From an uncultured Lachnospiraceae bacterium (GTDB lineage: Bacteria; Bacillota; Clostridia; Lachnospirales; Lachnospiraceae), in NCBI GenBank assembly GCA_900551115.1, contig URUY01000035.1:1-25222 (forward strand): a DNA stretch of 25,222 nt, written 5' to 3'. The notes beneath the pieces were generated by a model. It did no database searches. It saw only the letters and a program-made list of their open reading frames with translations, and was not told the DNA's origin. Shown here piece by piece: positions 14,491-22,406 of this stretch. The translations under genes and the position numbers were made by a program. Numbering within the stretch: the stretch's first letter is position 1; every line of letters starts with the position of its first letter.

Positions 14491-15789
14491 CTATCCCTCT
14501 TCCACGCAGACGGTAATCGAAGAAAGTGCATCTGTTTTTAACAAATCGGCCCTCTTCAGTTTTATCTGCTCCATTTCGCCGGGCGCAAGCACCGGCCTTT
14601 TTATTCTTGTGACACATTTGTCATTAAAGTATACGGCTATATAAGCATTTTTAAATACCTGCCCCACACGGAAACGGACCGTCTGCACTTCTTCCATATA
14701 TTCCGGCCTGATAACAGCAGGTACTGTATAACGGACACCGTTTTTTACATTGATGGGAACAGCACCGGTCTTCTGCGTCAGCGCATGCGGTTCTGCTTCA
14801 AACCGTCCTTTCTGCACATAGGCTGCGGCCCGCTCTCCTGCCTTACCTGCTTCTTCTGATACATAATCCACCAAATCATGGACATGAAGGACATTGCCGC
14901 AGGCAAATACGCCGGAAATATTGGTTTCCAGGCTTTCATTTACCACCGGGCCTCCCGTTACCGGGCTTAAGGCAACCCCCAGCTCTGCCGAAAGTTCATT
15001 TTCCGGTATCAGCCCGCAGGATAGCAGCAGCGTATCACAGGGTATATATTCCTCGGTTCCGGGAATAGGCCTCCTATTATCATCCACCTGTGCCAGCGTC
15101 ACGCCCCTCACCCTGTCCTTGCCGTCTATGTCTATCACCGTATGGGAAAGCTTTAGGGGAATGTCAAAGTCATCAAGGCACTGGACAATATTTCGCTTCA
15201 GTCCTCCCGAATAGGGCATCAGCTCTGCTACTACTTTGACCTTTGCCCCTTCTAACGTCATTCTTCTTGCCATAATCAGTCCGATATCGCCGGAGCCTAA
15301 GATGACTACTTCTCTGCCGGGCATGCGTCCTTCTATATTGACATACCTTTGTGCAGTACCGGCACAGTAAATACCTGCCGGACGGAAACCCGGAATATTA
15401 AGGGCACCCCTGGGTCGCTCCCTGCAGCCCATTGCCAGAATAACGGCTTTGGCTTCTATGTAAAAGAGGCCTTCCCGCTTATTCATAAGCGTCAGAACTT
15501 TGGTATTACCTTCCCCTGCCGCAATGGACAACACCATGGTTTCCAGCTCTCTCTTAATCTCCATTGCTTCCGCTTTTGCAATATAACGCGCCGCATATTC
15601 CGGTCCCGTCAGCTCCTCCTTAAAGGTATGGAGACCAAAGCCGTTGTGGATGCACTGATTCAAAATACCGCCAAGCTCACTGTCACGCTCCAATATTAAT
15701 ACGTTTTCCACACCGGCCTCTACGGCTGAGAGTGCTGCCGCAAGCCCCGCCGGTCCGCCGCCGATAATCGCAATGTCTATTTGTCTCAT
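14491..15789 (-). CDS. FAD/NAD(P)-dependent oxidoreductase, GlpB-like subunit
   Basis: 432 residues of the pyridine-nucleotide-disulphide oxidoreductase fold. The FAD-binding Rossmann motif is at the start (IAIIGGGPAGLAAALSAVEAG). A GGILNQCIHNGFG segment (about 40-52) is typical of the subunit paired with GlpA in Clostridia. A second nucleotide-binding motif, VVILGSGDIGLIMARRM, is at about 161-177, and an FAD-site SGVFACGNVLHVHDLVD near 290. It probably links the glycerol-3-phosphate-oxidising subunit to NAD(P) or another carrier. Its ATG overlaps the preceding gene's stop by 4 bases (15786-15789), showing translational coupling with the GlpA-like subunit. Confidence 0.93.
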   Translation of the reverse strand: MRQIDIAIIGGGPAGLAAALSAVEAGVENVLILERDSELGGILNQCIHNGFGLHTFKEELTGPEYAARYIAKAEAMEIKRELETMVLSIAAGEGNTKVLTLMNKREGLFYIEAKAVILAMGCRERPRGALNIPGFRPAGIYCAGTAQRYVNIEGRMPGREVVILGSGDIGLIMARRMTLEGAKVKVVAELMPYSGGLKRNIVQCLDDFDIPLKLSHTVIDIDGKDRVRGVTLAQVDDNRRPIPGTEEYIPCDTLLLSCGLIPENELSAELGVALSPVTGGPVVNESLETNISGVFACGNVLHVHDLVDYVSEEAGKAGERAAAYVQKGRFEAEPHALTQKTGAVPINVKNGVRYTVPAVIRPEYMEEVQTVRFRVGQVFKNAYIAVYFNDKCVTRIKRPVLAPGEMEQIKLKRADLLKTDALSSITVCVEEG

Positions 15790-17345
15790 AGCTGCACCTC
15801 CCCCTCCGTTTCTGCTTCTTTATAGGCGGTAACGGCCTGTTCCCAGCCCTTGTTGTATCCGTTCAAAAAGGAAGAAGCCTCTCCTGCCTTTGTAATCTCT
15901 TCCATATCCTTTCCCAGCTCTCTCGCCAAAATTTCTATCGTTTTAGGAGAACAGAAGCCTGCCTGACACCGCCCCATGCCGGCTCTGGTCCTGCGCTTTA
16001 TACCGTCTAAGGTCACCGCGCCTAACGGTCTGTGAATTGCCGCCAGTATCTCTCCCTCCGTCACCTGCTCGCAACGGCAGATAACGTTCGCAAAGGCCGG
16101 ATTTTCCTGTATCAGACGCTGCTTTTCCTCATCAGCTGCAAGGCTCATGCTGGGCACGCCCTTTCTTGTTGCCTTGAACGTCTTTTTTACGGGAGCCGGA
16201 TAAATGTCCTGTACCAGCTCTGCCACATAGACGCCTATAGCCGGCGCACAGGTAAGACCGGGGGATTCTATCCCCGCCGCATCGATAAAGCCGGGGGCAT
16301 CCGCAGCCTCTCCTATCAGGAAATCAGAGCTTCCGTTTTTAATTTCATGTCCTTCTTTATCAAAATTGCCATGTGCCCGCAGTCCGGCAAAAGAGGTAAT
16401 AACGGAGCGTACCGGCAGATTTTCCACGCTTTCAGCCGCCTGCTTCAACACTTGGCAAAGACCTTCTGCCGTGGTATTTACCCCTTCCTTATCCTCTATA
16501 TTTACGGCGGTAGGACCAAGCAGCAGGTTGCCGTGTACGGTGGGGGTCACTAAAATTCCCTTTCCCATTTTAGTAGGAAGCTGAAAAACGGTAGAGCTTA
16601 CCAATCCTCCTTCTTTTCTGTCAAGCAGGCAGTACTCACCGCGTCTGGGAGTAATACGGATTTTGTTTTCACTCACCATGTTATGAAATACATCTGCGTA
16701 AACGCCTGCGGCATTGATAACTACAGGCGCCTCAAAGCAGCCTTTATCCGTATGTACACGATACATGCCCGCAGTGTGTACCGCCTTTTCCCCTGCTGCC
16801 TTTTGCGGCGGAATTTTTTCGATTTTTTGTACGGTGGTATTCAGCTTGAACTCCACACCGTTTTCACAGGCATTTTCCGCAAGGGCAATATTTAAGCCAA
16901 ACGGACAGACAATTCCGCCGGTGGGCGCATACAATGCCGCTTTTACCTTTCCCGACAGATTAGGCTCCATTGCTTTCACTTCCTCAGATTCTATTATCCT
17001 CAGACCTTCCACACCGTTCTTTTTCCCTCTTTCCAACAGCTCGTTAAGTCCCTCTTTCCCTTCCTCTTCAAAGGTCACTACCAGACTGCCGTTTCTCTTA
17101 AAGGGGAAATCCAAATCCACGGAAAGCTGCTCCATCAGCCGGTTTCCTTCCACGTTGAGGCGTGCCTTCAGAGTACCGGGCAGTGCATCATGTCCGGCAT
17201 GTACAATACCGCTGTTGGCTTTAGAGGTACCCTCGCACACGTCACTCTCCCGCTCCAGTACCAAAATATCCCTTTCATACCGGGACAGCTCCCGTGCAAT
17301 AGCCGCCCCCGTAACCCCTGCTCCAATAATGATCACATCTGCCAT
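15786..17345 (-). CDS. GlpA-like anaerobic glycerol-3-phosphate dehydrogenase subunit with BFD [2Fe-2S] domain
   Basis: 519 residues. The N-terminal FAD-dependent DAO domain opens with ADVIIIGAGVTGAAIARELSRY. It contains EGTSKANSGIVHAGHD, a motif of the GlpA/LhgO group, and RGEYCLLD. The C-terminal BFD-like domain (about 425-490) has ICRCEQVTEGEI and GMGRCQAGFC, giving the CxC...CxxxxC set for a [2Fe-2S] cluster. It oxidises glycerol-3-phosphate to dihydroxyacetone phosphate. The start at MADVIIIG has an AAGGAG site 7 bases upstream; the ORF extension of 14 residues lacks one. First gene of the glpA-glpB-DUF1667-glpK cluster. L-2-hydroxyglutarate oxidase is an alternative for the DAO domain, but context favours glycerol-3-phosphate. 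Confidence 0.93.
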   Translation of the reverse strand: MADVIIIGAGVTGAAIARELSRYERDILVLERESDVCEGTSKANSGIVHAGHDALPGTLKARLNVEGNRLMEQLSVDLDFPFKRNGSLVVTFEEEGKEGLNELLERGKKNGVEGLRIIESEEVKAMEPNLSGKVKAALYAPTGGIVCPFGLNIALAENACENGVEFKLNTTVQKIEKIPPQKAAGEKAVHTAGMYRVHTDKGCFEAPVVINAAGVYADVFHNMVSENKIRITPRRGEYCLLDRKEGGLVSSTVFQLPTKMGKGILVTPTVHGNLLLGPTAVNIEDKEGVNTTAEGLCQVLKQAAESVENLPVRSVITSFAGLRAHGNFDKEGHEIKNGSSDFLIGEAADAPGFIDAAGIESPGLTCAPAIGVYVAELVQDIYPAPVKKTFKATRKGVPSMSLAADEEKQRLIQENPAFANVICRCEQVTEGEILAAIHRPLGAVTLDGIKRRTRAGMGRCQAGFCSPKTIEILARELGKDMEEITKAGEASSFLNGYNKGWEQAVTAYKEAETEGEVQL

Positions 17346-17374
17346 AACCGTTCTCCTTCCTGTCAAAACCAACA

Positions 17375-17415
17375 AAAGCCAGACCAAGAACCTTTCAGTA
17401 TCTTCGCCCGGCTTT
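17375..17415 (-). terminator. Possible weak terminator or attenuator between deacetylase and glpA-like gene
   Basis: AAAGCC (17375-17380) pairs with GGCTTT (17410-17415) around a 29-base loop. On the minus strand it is followed by a T-rich stretch, TTTTGTTGGTTTTG. It would end the deacetylase transcript or attenuate entry into the glp cluster. No clear separate glp promoter was found in the 78-base gap. Confidence 0.35.
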
Positions 17416-17423
17416 CTCTTTTG

Positions 17424-18257
17424 TTAAAACCTTACAAGGGAACCTCCCTTTATTTCATGTACCTTACCCTCCACAGTAATCCACGCACTCTGTGCAGAGG
17501 GATTATATACAAAATCTCCGGCTGCACCAAACTGCAAATCCCGGCAGACCTTCATATAATCTATAATTTCAATATTGGCTGCATACCAAATATCCTCTCT
17601 GCCGCCCATAAATGCACAAAATTCCTCTATCAGCTCCCAGTTGTCATCCCTGTCGAACTCATAGCTGTGTCCCCATACATACATGCATTTCAAATATTGC
17701 GGTTTCTTAAATGCAGCAAACTCCCGGGCATAATCCATCAGGTGATAATTGTGATGGCAGGTTCCTTCCCATGCAAAAGCATCCTTGGGCAATTCAAAAT
17801 CCCCGCTCTCCATGCATACCGTTCTGGCATAGGCAATCCCCAGACTCTTAAACAGCTGCTTGATTTCTTCGTTATAAGAACCGTTTGGATACGCATGTCC
17901 CCGCACAGGATAGCCGCATATACCCTCCAGTCCCGCTCTGTCCTCCAATATTTCCTTTGCCGTTTCCGTAAGCGGACACCTTGAAATGGTCGGATGCGTC
18001 ACGGTATGAGTGGCAATCTCATGGCCTTTGTAAAGCTCCTTTACCTTCTCCATATCTATCCGCTCCGGATTTTTCATCAGACCGTAATTCAGATTAAAGG
18101 TTCCTTTAATGCCATATTTGTTAAAAATCCGTACAAGTCTTTCATCTGCATGCTTGCCGTCATCATAGCTCATCGTCAGCACTTTTGTCTTTCCACCCGG
18201 AAAGCAGTTATATATCTTCAACCCTATCGCCTCGTTTCTGCACGTCTGTTTCATCAT
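17424..18257 (-). CDS. Polysaccharide deacetylase (NodB/CE4-like)
   Basis: 277 residues. NodB-type metal and catalytic motifs are present: TMSYDDG (28-34, catalytic Asp and metal Asp), HEIATHTVTHP (two metal His), RGHAYPNGSY (motif 3 variant) and MYVWGHSYEFD near residue 200 (His motif). It would remove N-acetyl groups from a polysaccharide or glycan. There is no signal peptide, so the protein is cytoplasmic as read, unlike most wall-acting deacetylases. No Shine-Dalgarno site precedes either ATG (18257 or 18254), and a promoter lies only about 11 bases before the start, so the mRNA may be nearly leaderless. It precedes the glpA-like gene by 78 bases. Confidence 0.88.
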   Translation of the reverse strand: MMKQTCRNEAIGLKIYNCFPGGKTKVLTMSYDDGKHADERLVRIFNKYGIKGTFNLNYGLMKNPERIDMEKVKELYKGHEIATHTVTHPTISRCPLTETAKEILEDRAGLEGICGYPVRGHAYPNGSYNEEIKQLFKSLGIAYARTVCMESGDFELPKDAFAWEGTCHHNYHLMDYAREFAAFKKPQYLKCMYVWGHSYEFDRDDNWELIEEFCAFMGGREDIWYAANIEIIDYMKVCRDLQFGAAGDFVYNPSAQSAWITVEGKVHEIKGGSLVRF

Positions 18258-18268
18258 TTTATAGTATC

Positions 18269-18297
18269 AATATAGTATATTTTGCCCTTAAAAACAA
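18269..18297 (-). promoter_or_regulatory. Candidate promoter of the deacetylase, very close to its start codon
   Basis: On the minus strand, TTGTTT (18292-18297), a 17-base spacer, and TATATT (18269-18274). Transcription would begin about 0-6 bases before the ATG at 18257. Confidence 0.45.
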
Positions 18298-18300
18298 GGC

Positions 18301-18328
18301 TTGACAAAACAAATGCCCGCCTTATATT
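18301..18328 (+). promoter_or_regulatory. Upstream promoter P1 of hflKC
   Basis: TTGACA (18301-18306), a 16-base spacer, and TATATT (18323-18328). It is back to back with the deacetylase promoter. A transcript from here would carry a leader of about 165 bases containing the paired CACGAT/ATCGTG sites. Confidence 0.5.
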
Positions 18329-18349
18329 TCCCTTCTGTCCCTGACGTTG

Positions 18350-18413
18350 GCACGATACCTTCCCATATCGTGCATAAAAGTCAAAAAGTTTAGAAAACTT
18401 TCACGAAATCGTG
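18350..18413. promoter_or_regulatory. Two inverted CACGA(T)/ATCGTG pairs upstream of hflK
   Basis: GCACGATA (18350-18357) and TATCGTGC (18366-18373) form an 8-bp inverted repeat with an 8-base centre. CACGAA (18402-18407) and ATCGTG (18408-18413) form a second, tighter pair. The four half-sites share one hexamer, which is what a regulator operator, or two linked RNA hairpins, would look like. No U-run follows, so not a terminator. Confidence 0.45.
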
Positions 18414-18425
18414 TCTGTATTTGTA

Positions 18426-18454
18426 TTGTGAAGGCAGCAAAAAACATGTAAGAT
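18426..18454 (+). promoter_or_regulatory. Downstream promoter P2 of hflKC
   Basis: TTGTGA (18426-18431), a 17-base spacer, and TAAGAT (18449-18454), giving a leader of about 40 bases with a TAGGAG ribosome site before hflK. Confidence 0.45.
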
Positions 18455-18500
18455 AGAGGCTATAGAAATAATTGCGCCGTATGCGCAGATAGGAGTACTT

Positions 18501-19526
18501 ATGATGAAAGAATCTTTTCGTAACAGACGTAATGGCTTTGAAACGGTAGACGGAAACGGCAATTCCTTCGTTAACCCCTCCTGGGGAAAAATTGCCGGTA
18601 TCGCCATCGGTATCATAGCCGCACTCATACTGGTATTCAATTCCGCTTATCAGATTGGCGAGCAGGAACAGGCCGTATTGATTACCTTCGGACAGGCTTC
18701 TCCTGTTACCGAACCCGGTCTTCACTTTAAAATACCTTTTATTCAGGAGGTAAAAAAAGTAAATACCACCATTCAGGGCTTTTCCATCGGCTATGACCAG
18801 GCCAGCGGTACTTCCAATGAAGAAGAATCCTTGATGATTACCTCGGATTACAACTTCGTCAATGTGGATTTCTTCGTAGAATACCGTTTTTCAGACCCTG
18901 TAAAAGCTGTTTTTGCTTCCAGTGAGCCTGTAAGCATCCTGAAAAACATCAGCATGAGCTGTATCCGTACCGTCATCGGCAGCTATCCCGTAGATGATGT
19001 GCTGACCACCGGTAAAAATGAGATTCAGGCTACCATTAAAGAAATGATTCTTGCACGGCTTGAGAAACAGGACCTGGGTATTCAGCTTGTCAACGTAACC
19101 ATTCAGGATTCCGAGCCGCCTACCACAGAAGTCATGGAAGCTTTCAAGGCTGTAGAAACCGCAAAACAGGGCAAGGAAACCGCGCTTAACAACGCCAATA
19201 AATACCGCAACGAGCAGATTCCTTCCGCAGAAGCGCAGGCAGACAATATCATACAGGATGCCGAAGCAGAGAAAACCGCCCGTATCAATGAGGCAACTGC
19301 CCAGGTAGCACGTTTCAATGCCATGTATGAGGAATATATCAAAAACCCCGATGTAACAAGGGAGCGTATGTTCTTTGAAGCCATGGAGGAAATCCTTCCT
19401 GAGCTGAAGGTGATTATTGAGAGTCCCAACGGAGATGTACAGACCTTTTACCCGCTTGAACCCTTTGCAGATATCAACACCGCAGGTACAGGCTCCGGCA
19501 GCCAGACTACCGGCAGTTCCAACTAA
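18501..19526 (+). CDS. hflK: HflK, membrane modulator of FtsH protease
   Basis: A prohibitin/SPFH-family membrane protein that assembles with HflC into a cage around the FtsH protease. 341 residues. A short N-terminal segment is followed by one transmembrane helix (about 31-47, IAGIAIGIIAALILVFN). The SPFH domain starts at YQIGEQEQAVLITFGQ, with EPGLHFKIPFIQEVKKV. The C-terminal coiled region is rich in Ala/Glu (KQGKETALNNANKYRNEQIPSAEAQADNIIQDAEAEKT); a Gly/Ser/Thr tail follows. A TAGGAG site is 5 bases before ATG 18501; ATG 18504 is an alternative. First gene of a two-gene operon, 18 bases before hflC; no ftsH in the window. Confidence 0.92.
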   Translation: MMKESFRNRRNGFETVDGNGNSFVNPSWGKIAGIAIGIIAALILVFNSAYQIGEQEQAVLITFGQASPVTEPGLHFKIPFIQEVKKVNTTIQGFSIGYDQASGTSNEEESLMITSDYNFVNVDFFVEYRFSDPVKAVFASSEPVSILKNISMSCIRTVIGSYPVDDVLTTGKNEIQATIKEMILARLEKQDLGIQLVNVTIQDSEPPTTEVMEAFKAVETAKQGKETALNNANKYRNEQIPSAEAQADNIIQDAEAEKTARINEATAQVARFNAMYEEYIKNPDVTRERMFFEAMEEILPELKVIIESPNGDVQTFYPLEPFADINTAGTGSGSQTTGSSN

Positions 19527-19544
19527 GCATAAGGAGACACACAT

Positions 19545-20408
19545 ATGAAAACATTTAAAAAAGTGGCACTTGCCTTTATTATTTTTCTGCTGCTTATAAT
19601 CGGCAGCTCCAGTTTCGTCATCACACAGGAAAATGAATACAGCCTGATTCGCCAGTTCGGAAAAATAGACCATGTAACCACAGAAGCCGGCATCAGCTTT
19701 AAAATTCCTTTTATCCAGACCGTAGATAAGCTTCCCAAAGAAACGCTTTTGTACGATTTGGCCTCCTCTGATGTCATTACCAGTGATAAAAAGACCATGA
19801 TTACGGACAGCTATATCCTTTGGCACATCACTGACCCTTTGAAATTTGCCCAAACCCTGAATTCCTCCATTTCCAATGCCGAGAGCCGTTTGGATACAAT
19901 CGTGTATAACTCAACAAAGAACGTCATCGGCAGTCTGACACAGGAGGATGTCATCAGTGGTCGTGACGGTGAACTGTCAGCCGCTGTTATTGAAAATATC
20001 GGCAATTCCTTAGAGCAGTACGGAATCGAGCTTTTATCCTTTGAAACCAAGCACTTAGACCTGCCCAGTGACAATAAGGCTGCCGTATATGAGCGTATGA
20101 TTTCCGAGCGTGCCAATATAGCAGCTACCTACACGGCAGAAGGTAATTCCGAAGCACAGATTATCCGCAACACCACTGACAAGGAAGTATCCATCATGCT
20201 TTCCGAAGCAGAAAAACAGGCGGAAATACTCATTGCCGAAGGCGAGGCGGAATACATGCGGATTCTTTCCGAAGCTTATTCCGACCCCTCCCGCACAGAC
20301 TTTTATTCCTTTGTGCGCAGTCTTGACGCAGTAAAGGTTTCCATGACAGGCAACAACAAAACCTTAATACTGTCACCTGACTCACCTATTGCAAAGATTT
20401 TCTATTAA
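19545..20408 (+). CDS. hflC: HflC, membrane modulator of FtsH protease
   Basis: The SPFH partner of HflK. 287 residues. An N-terminal transmembrane helix (about 5-25, KVALAFIIFLLLIIGSSSFVI) leads to ENEYSLIRQFGKIDHVTTEAG and FKIPFIQTVDKLPKE, the SPFH start. The middle has LDTIVYNSTKNVIGSLTQEDVISGRD. A helical segment, VYERMISERANIAATYTAEGNSEAQIIRNTTDKEV, and SEAEKQAEILIAEGEAEYMRIL match HflC closely. It ends in ILSPDSPIAKIFY. An AAGGAG site lies upstream. It is followed by a strong terminator, so the operon is hflK-hflC only. Confidence 0.93.
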   Translation: MKTFKKVALAFIIFLLLIIGSSSFVITQENEYSLIRQFGKIDHVTTEAGISFKIPFIQTVDKLPKETLLYDLASSDVITSDKKTMITDSYILWHITDPLKFAQTLNSSISNAESRLDTIVYNSTKNVIGSLTQEDVISGRDGELSAAVIENIGNSLEQYGIELLSFETKHLDLPSDNKAAVYERMISERANIAATYTAEGNSEAQIIRNTTDKEVSIMLSEAEKQAEILIAEGEAEYMRILSEAYSDPSRTDFYSFVRSLDAVKVSMTGNNKTLILSPDSPIAKIFY

Positions 20409-20451
20409 AACAAACCTTTTCTATAAAAACAGACATTTTCATACAAAACGC

Positions 20452-20497
20452 AACAGGGCTATCGCACTAATTCTTTCGTGCAACAGCCCTGTTTTTT
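20452..20497 (+). terminator. Intrinsic terminator of hflKC, shared with the aldo/keto reductase gene
   Basis: A 9-bp stem, AACAGGGCT (20452-20460) and AGCCCTGTT (20485-20493), has an inner GCAC/GTGC pairing and is followed by TTTTTT. The minus-strand gene ends at 20520, so it lies between convergent genes, with a weaker T-run on the minus side. Confidence 0.9.
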
Positions 20498-20519
20498 GAT
20501 TTATTCTAATGGTAGTTAT

Positions 20520-21533
20520 CTATCCCATTGTAATGCGGTCTATCTCCTTTAGCTCTTCTTCGGTAAATGCCGCACCGTTCACAATACCGATATTGTCCAA
20601 AATCTGTGAAGGCCTGGAGGCACCAATCAGTACGCTGGTCACCTCGCCGTCCCGCAGTATCCAGGACAGTGCCATCTGCGCAAGCGTCTGGCCTCTGCCT
20701 GCCGCAATCTCATGCAAGTCCTGAATCTTCTTTATTTTTTCCTGCGTAATGGCATTTTCCTGTAAAAACCTGCCGTCAGTCCGCACCCTGCTGTCTGCCG
20801 GTATACCATGCAGATACCTGTCCGTCAGCATTCCCTGCTCCAACGGGCAGAATGCGATGATACCGATACCGTTTGCTGCCGCATAGGCCTTCAGGCCATC
20901 CTTTTCAATGCTGCGGTCTAACATGGAATACCGGCGCTGGTTGATAATAAAAGGCGTTTTTAATTCCTTTAATATAGCTGCCGCTTCTCTTGTCTGTTCT
21001 TTATTGTAATTGGAAATCCCTACATACAGTGCCTTTCCGCTTTTTACAATACTGTCCAGCGCAAGCATGGTTTCTAAAAGCGGCGTTTCCGGATCCGGTC
21101 TGTGATGATAAAAAATATCCACATAGTCAAGCCCCATTCTTTTCAGGCTCTGGTCCAGACTGGCAATCAGATATTTCCTGCTTCCGAAATTCCCGTAAGG
21201 CCCCGGCCACATATCGTACCCGGCTTTGGTTGAAATTATCATCTCATCCCTGTAGCTGCCCAATCCTTTTTTCAGTATCCGCCCGAAGTTTTCTTCCGCC
21301 GCGCCTGCTATGGGACCGTAATTGTTTGCCAAATCAAAATGGGTAATACCATTGTCAAATGCCGTCTGACACATTGCCATCATATTGTCAAAATTGCCGT
21401 TGCTGCCAAAATTGTGCCACAGCCCCAAGGATACTGCCGGCAGCATCAGACCGCTTTTGCCGCACCTGAAATATTTCATTTTCTCATAGCGGTCTTCTGC
21501 CGCCATATAGTGTTCATAACCTGCATAATTCAT
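20520..21533 (-). CDS. Aldo/keto reductase, L-glyceraldehyde-3-phosphate reductase (YghZ)-like
   Basis: An NADPH-dependent carbonyl reductase of 337 residues with a TIM barrel; cytoplasmic. The catalytic tetrad is visible: Asp and Tyr in THFDLANNYGP (about 60-70), Lys in IISTKAGYDMWPGPYGNFGSR (about 100) and His in DIFYHHRPD. The cofactor end is recognisable in LSWILRDGEVTSVLIGASRPSQI. The YDMWPGPYG-NFGSRK insertion and YFRCGKSGLMLPAVSLGLWHNFG are typical of the YghZ/Gpr subgroup, which detoxifies L-glyceraldehyde-3-phosphate and methylglyoxal-like aldehydes. The start has a GGGAGGAAAC site. It lies 46 bases after the HicB/DinB-like gene on the same strand. Confidence 0.93.
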   Translation of the reverse strand: MNYAGYEHYMAAEDRYEKMKYFRCGKSGLMLPAVSLGLWHNFGSNGNFDNMMAMCQTAFDNGITHFDLANNYGPIAGAAEENFGRILKKGLGSYRDEMIISTKAGYDMWPGPYGNFGSRKYLIASLDQSLKRMGLDYVDIFYHHRPDPETPLLETMLALDSIVKSGKALYVGISNYNKEQTREAAAILKELKTPFIINQRRYSMLDRSIEKDGLKAYAAANGIGIIAFCPLEQGMLTDRYLHGIPADSRVRTDGRFLQENAITQEKIKKIQDLHEIAAGRGQTLAQMALSWILRDGEVTSVLIGASRPSQILDNIGIVNGAAFTEEELKEIDRITMG

Positions 21534-21579
21534 AAAGTTTCCTCCCTGTATGATAACTTATTTTCTATGTAAATGAATT

Positions 21580-22287
21580 TTATATACCAAACCGAAAAAC
21601 ATCTTTAACGACTTCCGGTCCGAAAGTTTTCTGTGCCATACGATACATGGCTTTTGCATGGATTCTGTCATGCCAGATAAATCTTCTTAAAACCTTTCTC
21701 AAAGACCAGTATTCATCATAGCTGCCGCAATAGACCCTATTTTGCAGATAATCCGGCTGCATTTCCAGTAATGCAAAACCTCTTTTTCTGCATTCGTAAA
21801 TAGTTCCTTCATTATCTGCCTGCACCCGGATCTCTCCAAAATAGTAAGCGTTGATCCCTTTCGTATGCTCATACATTTCATCTGCAGTCCGCGGAATGCT
21901 CCCATAAAAGGTTTTTCTTGCCTGCAATGCACTTTTATCCTTATCCGGAATCTGCCTATACAATTCGTGGAAGTCATACGCAGATTTAAGTGCCAGTTGC
22001 TTTAGCTGCACGTATTCCTCCTGCCCTAACGGAAGCTTTTCCGTATCAAAAATAATATCGGAATCGGCATCACATATCTGCAGGGTGCTTTCTTTCTGCT
22101 GTATTATTTCAGGCGCTGCAAGCTTTGGTACAGTATCATTTTTCCAACGAAGATATGATATGACTTCCTTCTGCATCTTATTCAATGCAATTTCTTTGGT
22201 AGCCCCTCTGGTAAATGCGCCGATGTAATTGTCCGCATACAATATGGTATCCTTGCCATTATGTTCCCATACACATTTTATTTCCAT
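21580..22287 (-). CDS. HicB-like/DinB-like two-part protein
   Basis: 235 residues. The first about 50 residues (MEIKCVWEHNGKDTILYADNYIGAFTRGATKEIALNKM, shown here in part) have the look of a small HicB-type beta-alpha domain. The rest is helical and ends in YWSLRKVLRRFIWHDRIHAKAMYRMAQKTFG, where the His-containing WHDRIHAKAM helix resembles the DinB/YfiT metal-binding four-helix bundle. Members of that bundle are thiol or metal-dependent transferases, but the activity here is unknown. The start at MEIKCVWEHNG has GGAGGG just upstream; the ORF extension of 25 residues is Arg/Lys/Cys-rich and not protein-like. It lies between the GNAT and aldo/keto reductase genes, probably in one transcript. 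Family names are tentative. Confidence 0.65.
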   Translation of the reverse strand: MEIKCVWEHNGKDTILYADNYIGAFTRGATKEIALNKMQKEVISYLRWKNDTVPKLAAPEIIQQKESTLQICDADSDIIFDTEKLPLGQEEYVQLKQLALKSAYDFHELYRQIPDKDKSALQARKTFYGSIPRTADEMYEHTKGINAYYFGEIRVQADNEGTIYECRKRGFALLEMQPDYLQNRVYCGSYDEYWSLRKVLRRFIWHDRIHAKAMYRMAQKTFGPEVVKDVFRFGI

Positions 22288-22356
22288 TTTCCCTCCATGC
22301 CGAAGCTTTTTGCATCGGCACAACCTTTCCCTTTCATTTTGCAAAAGGTAATTTTC

Positions 22357-22406
22357 TTTCACGTACCTGCAAAAGCTCTTTCATGTACCTACAAAAGCTC
22401 TTTCAC
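22357..22406. repeat. 22-bp tandem duplication across the GNAT stop codon
   Basis: TTTCACGTACCTGCAAAAGC (22357 on) and TTTCATGTACCTACAAAAGC (22379 on) are two 22-bp copies with two differences, and a third partial TTTCAC follows at 22401. The stop codon of the GNAT gene (22389-22391) lies in the second copy. Confidence 0.85.

Noticed and set aside
18891..19853. 320-residue minus-strand frame opposite hflK and hflC
   Set aside because: It covers parts of two well-supported genes on the other strand, has a Cys/Phe-rich shadow composition and no ribosome site.
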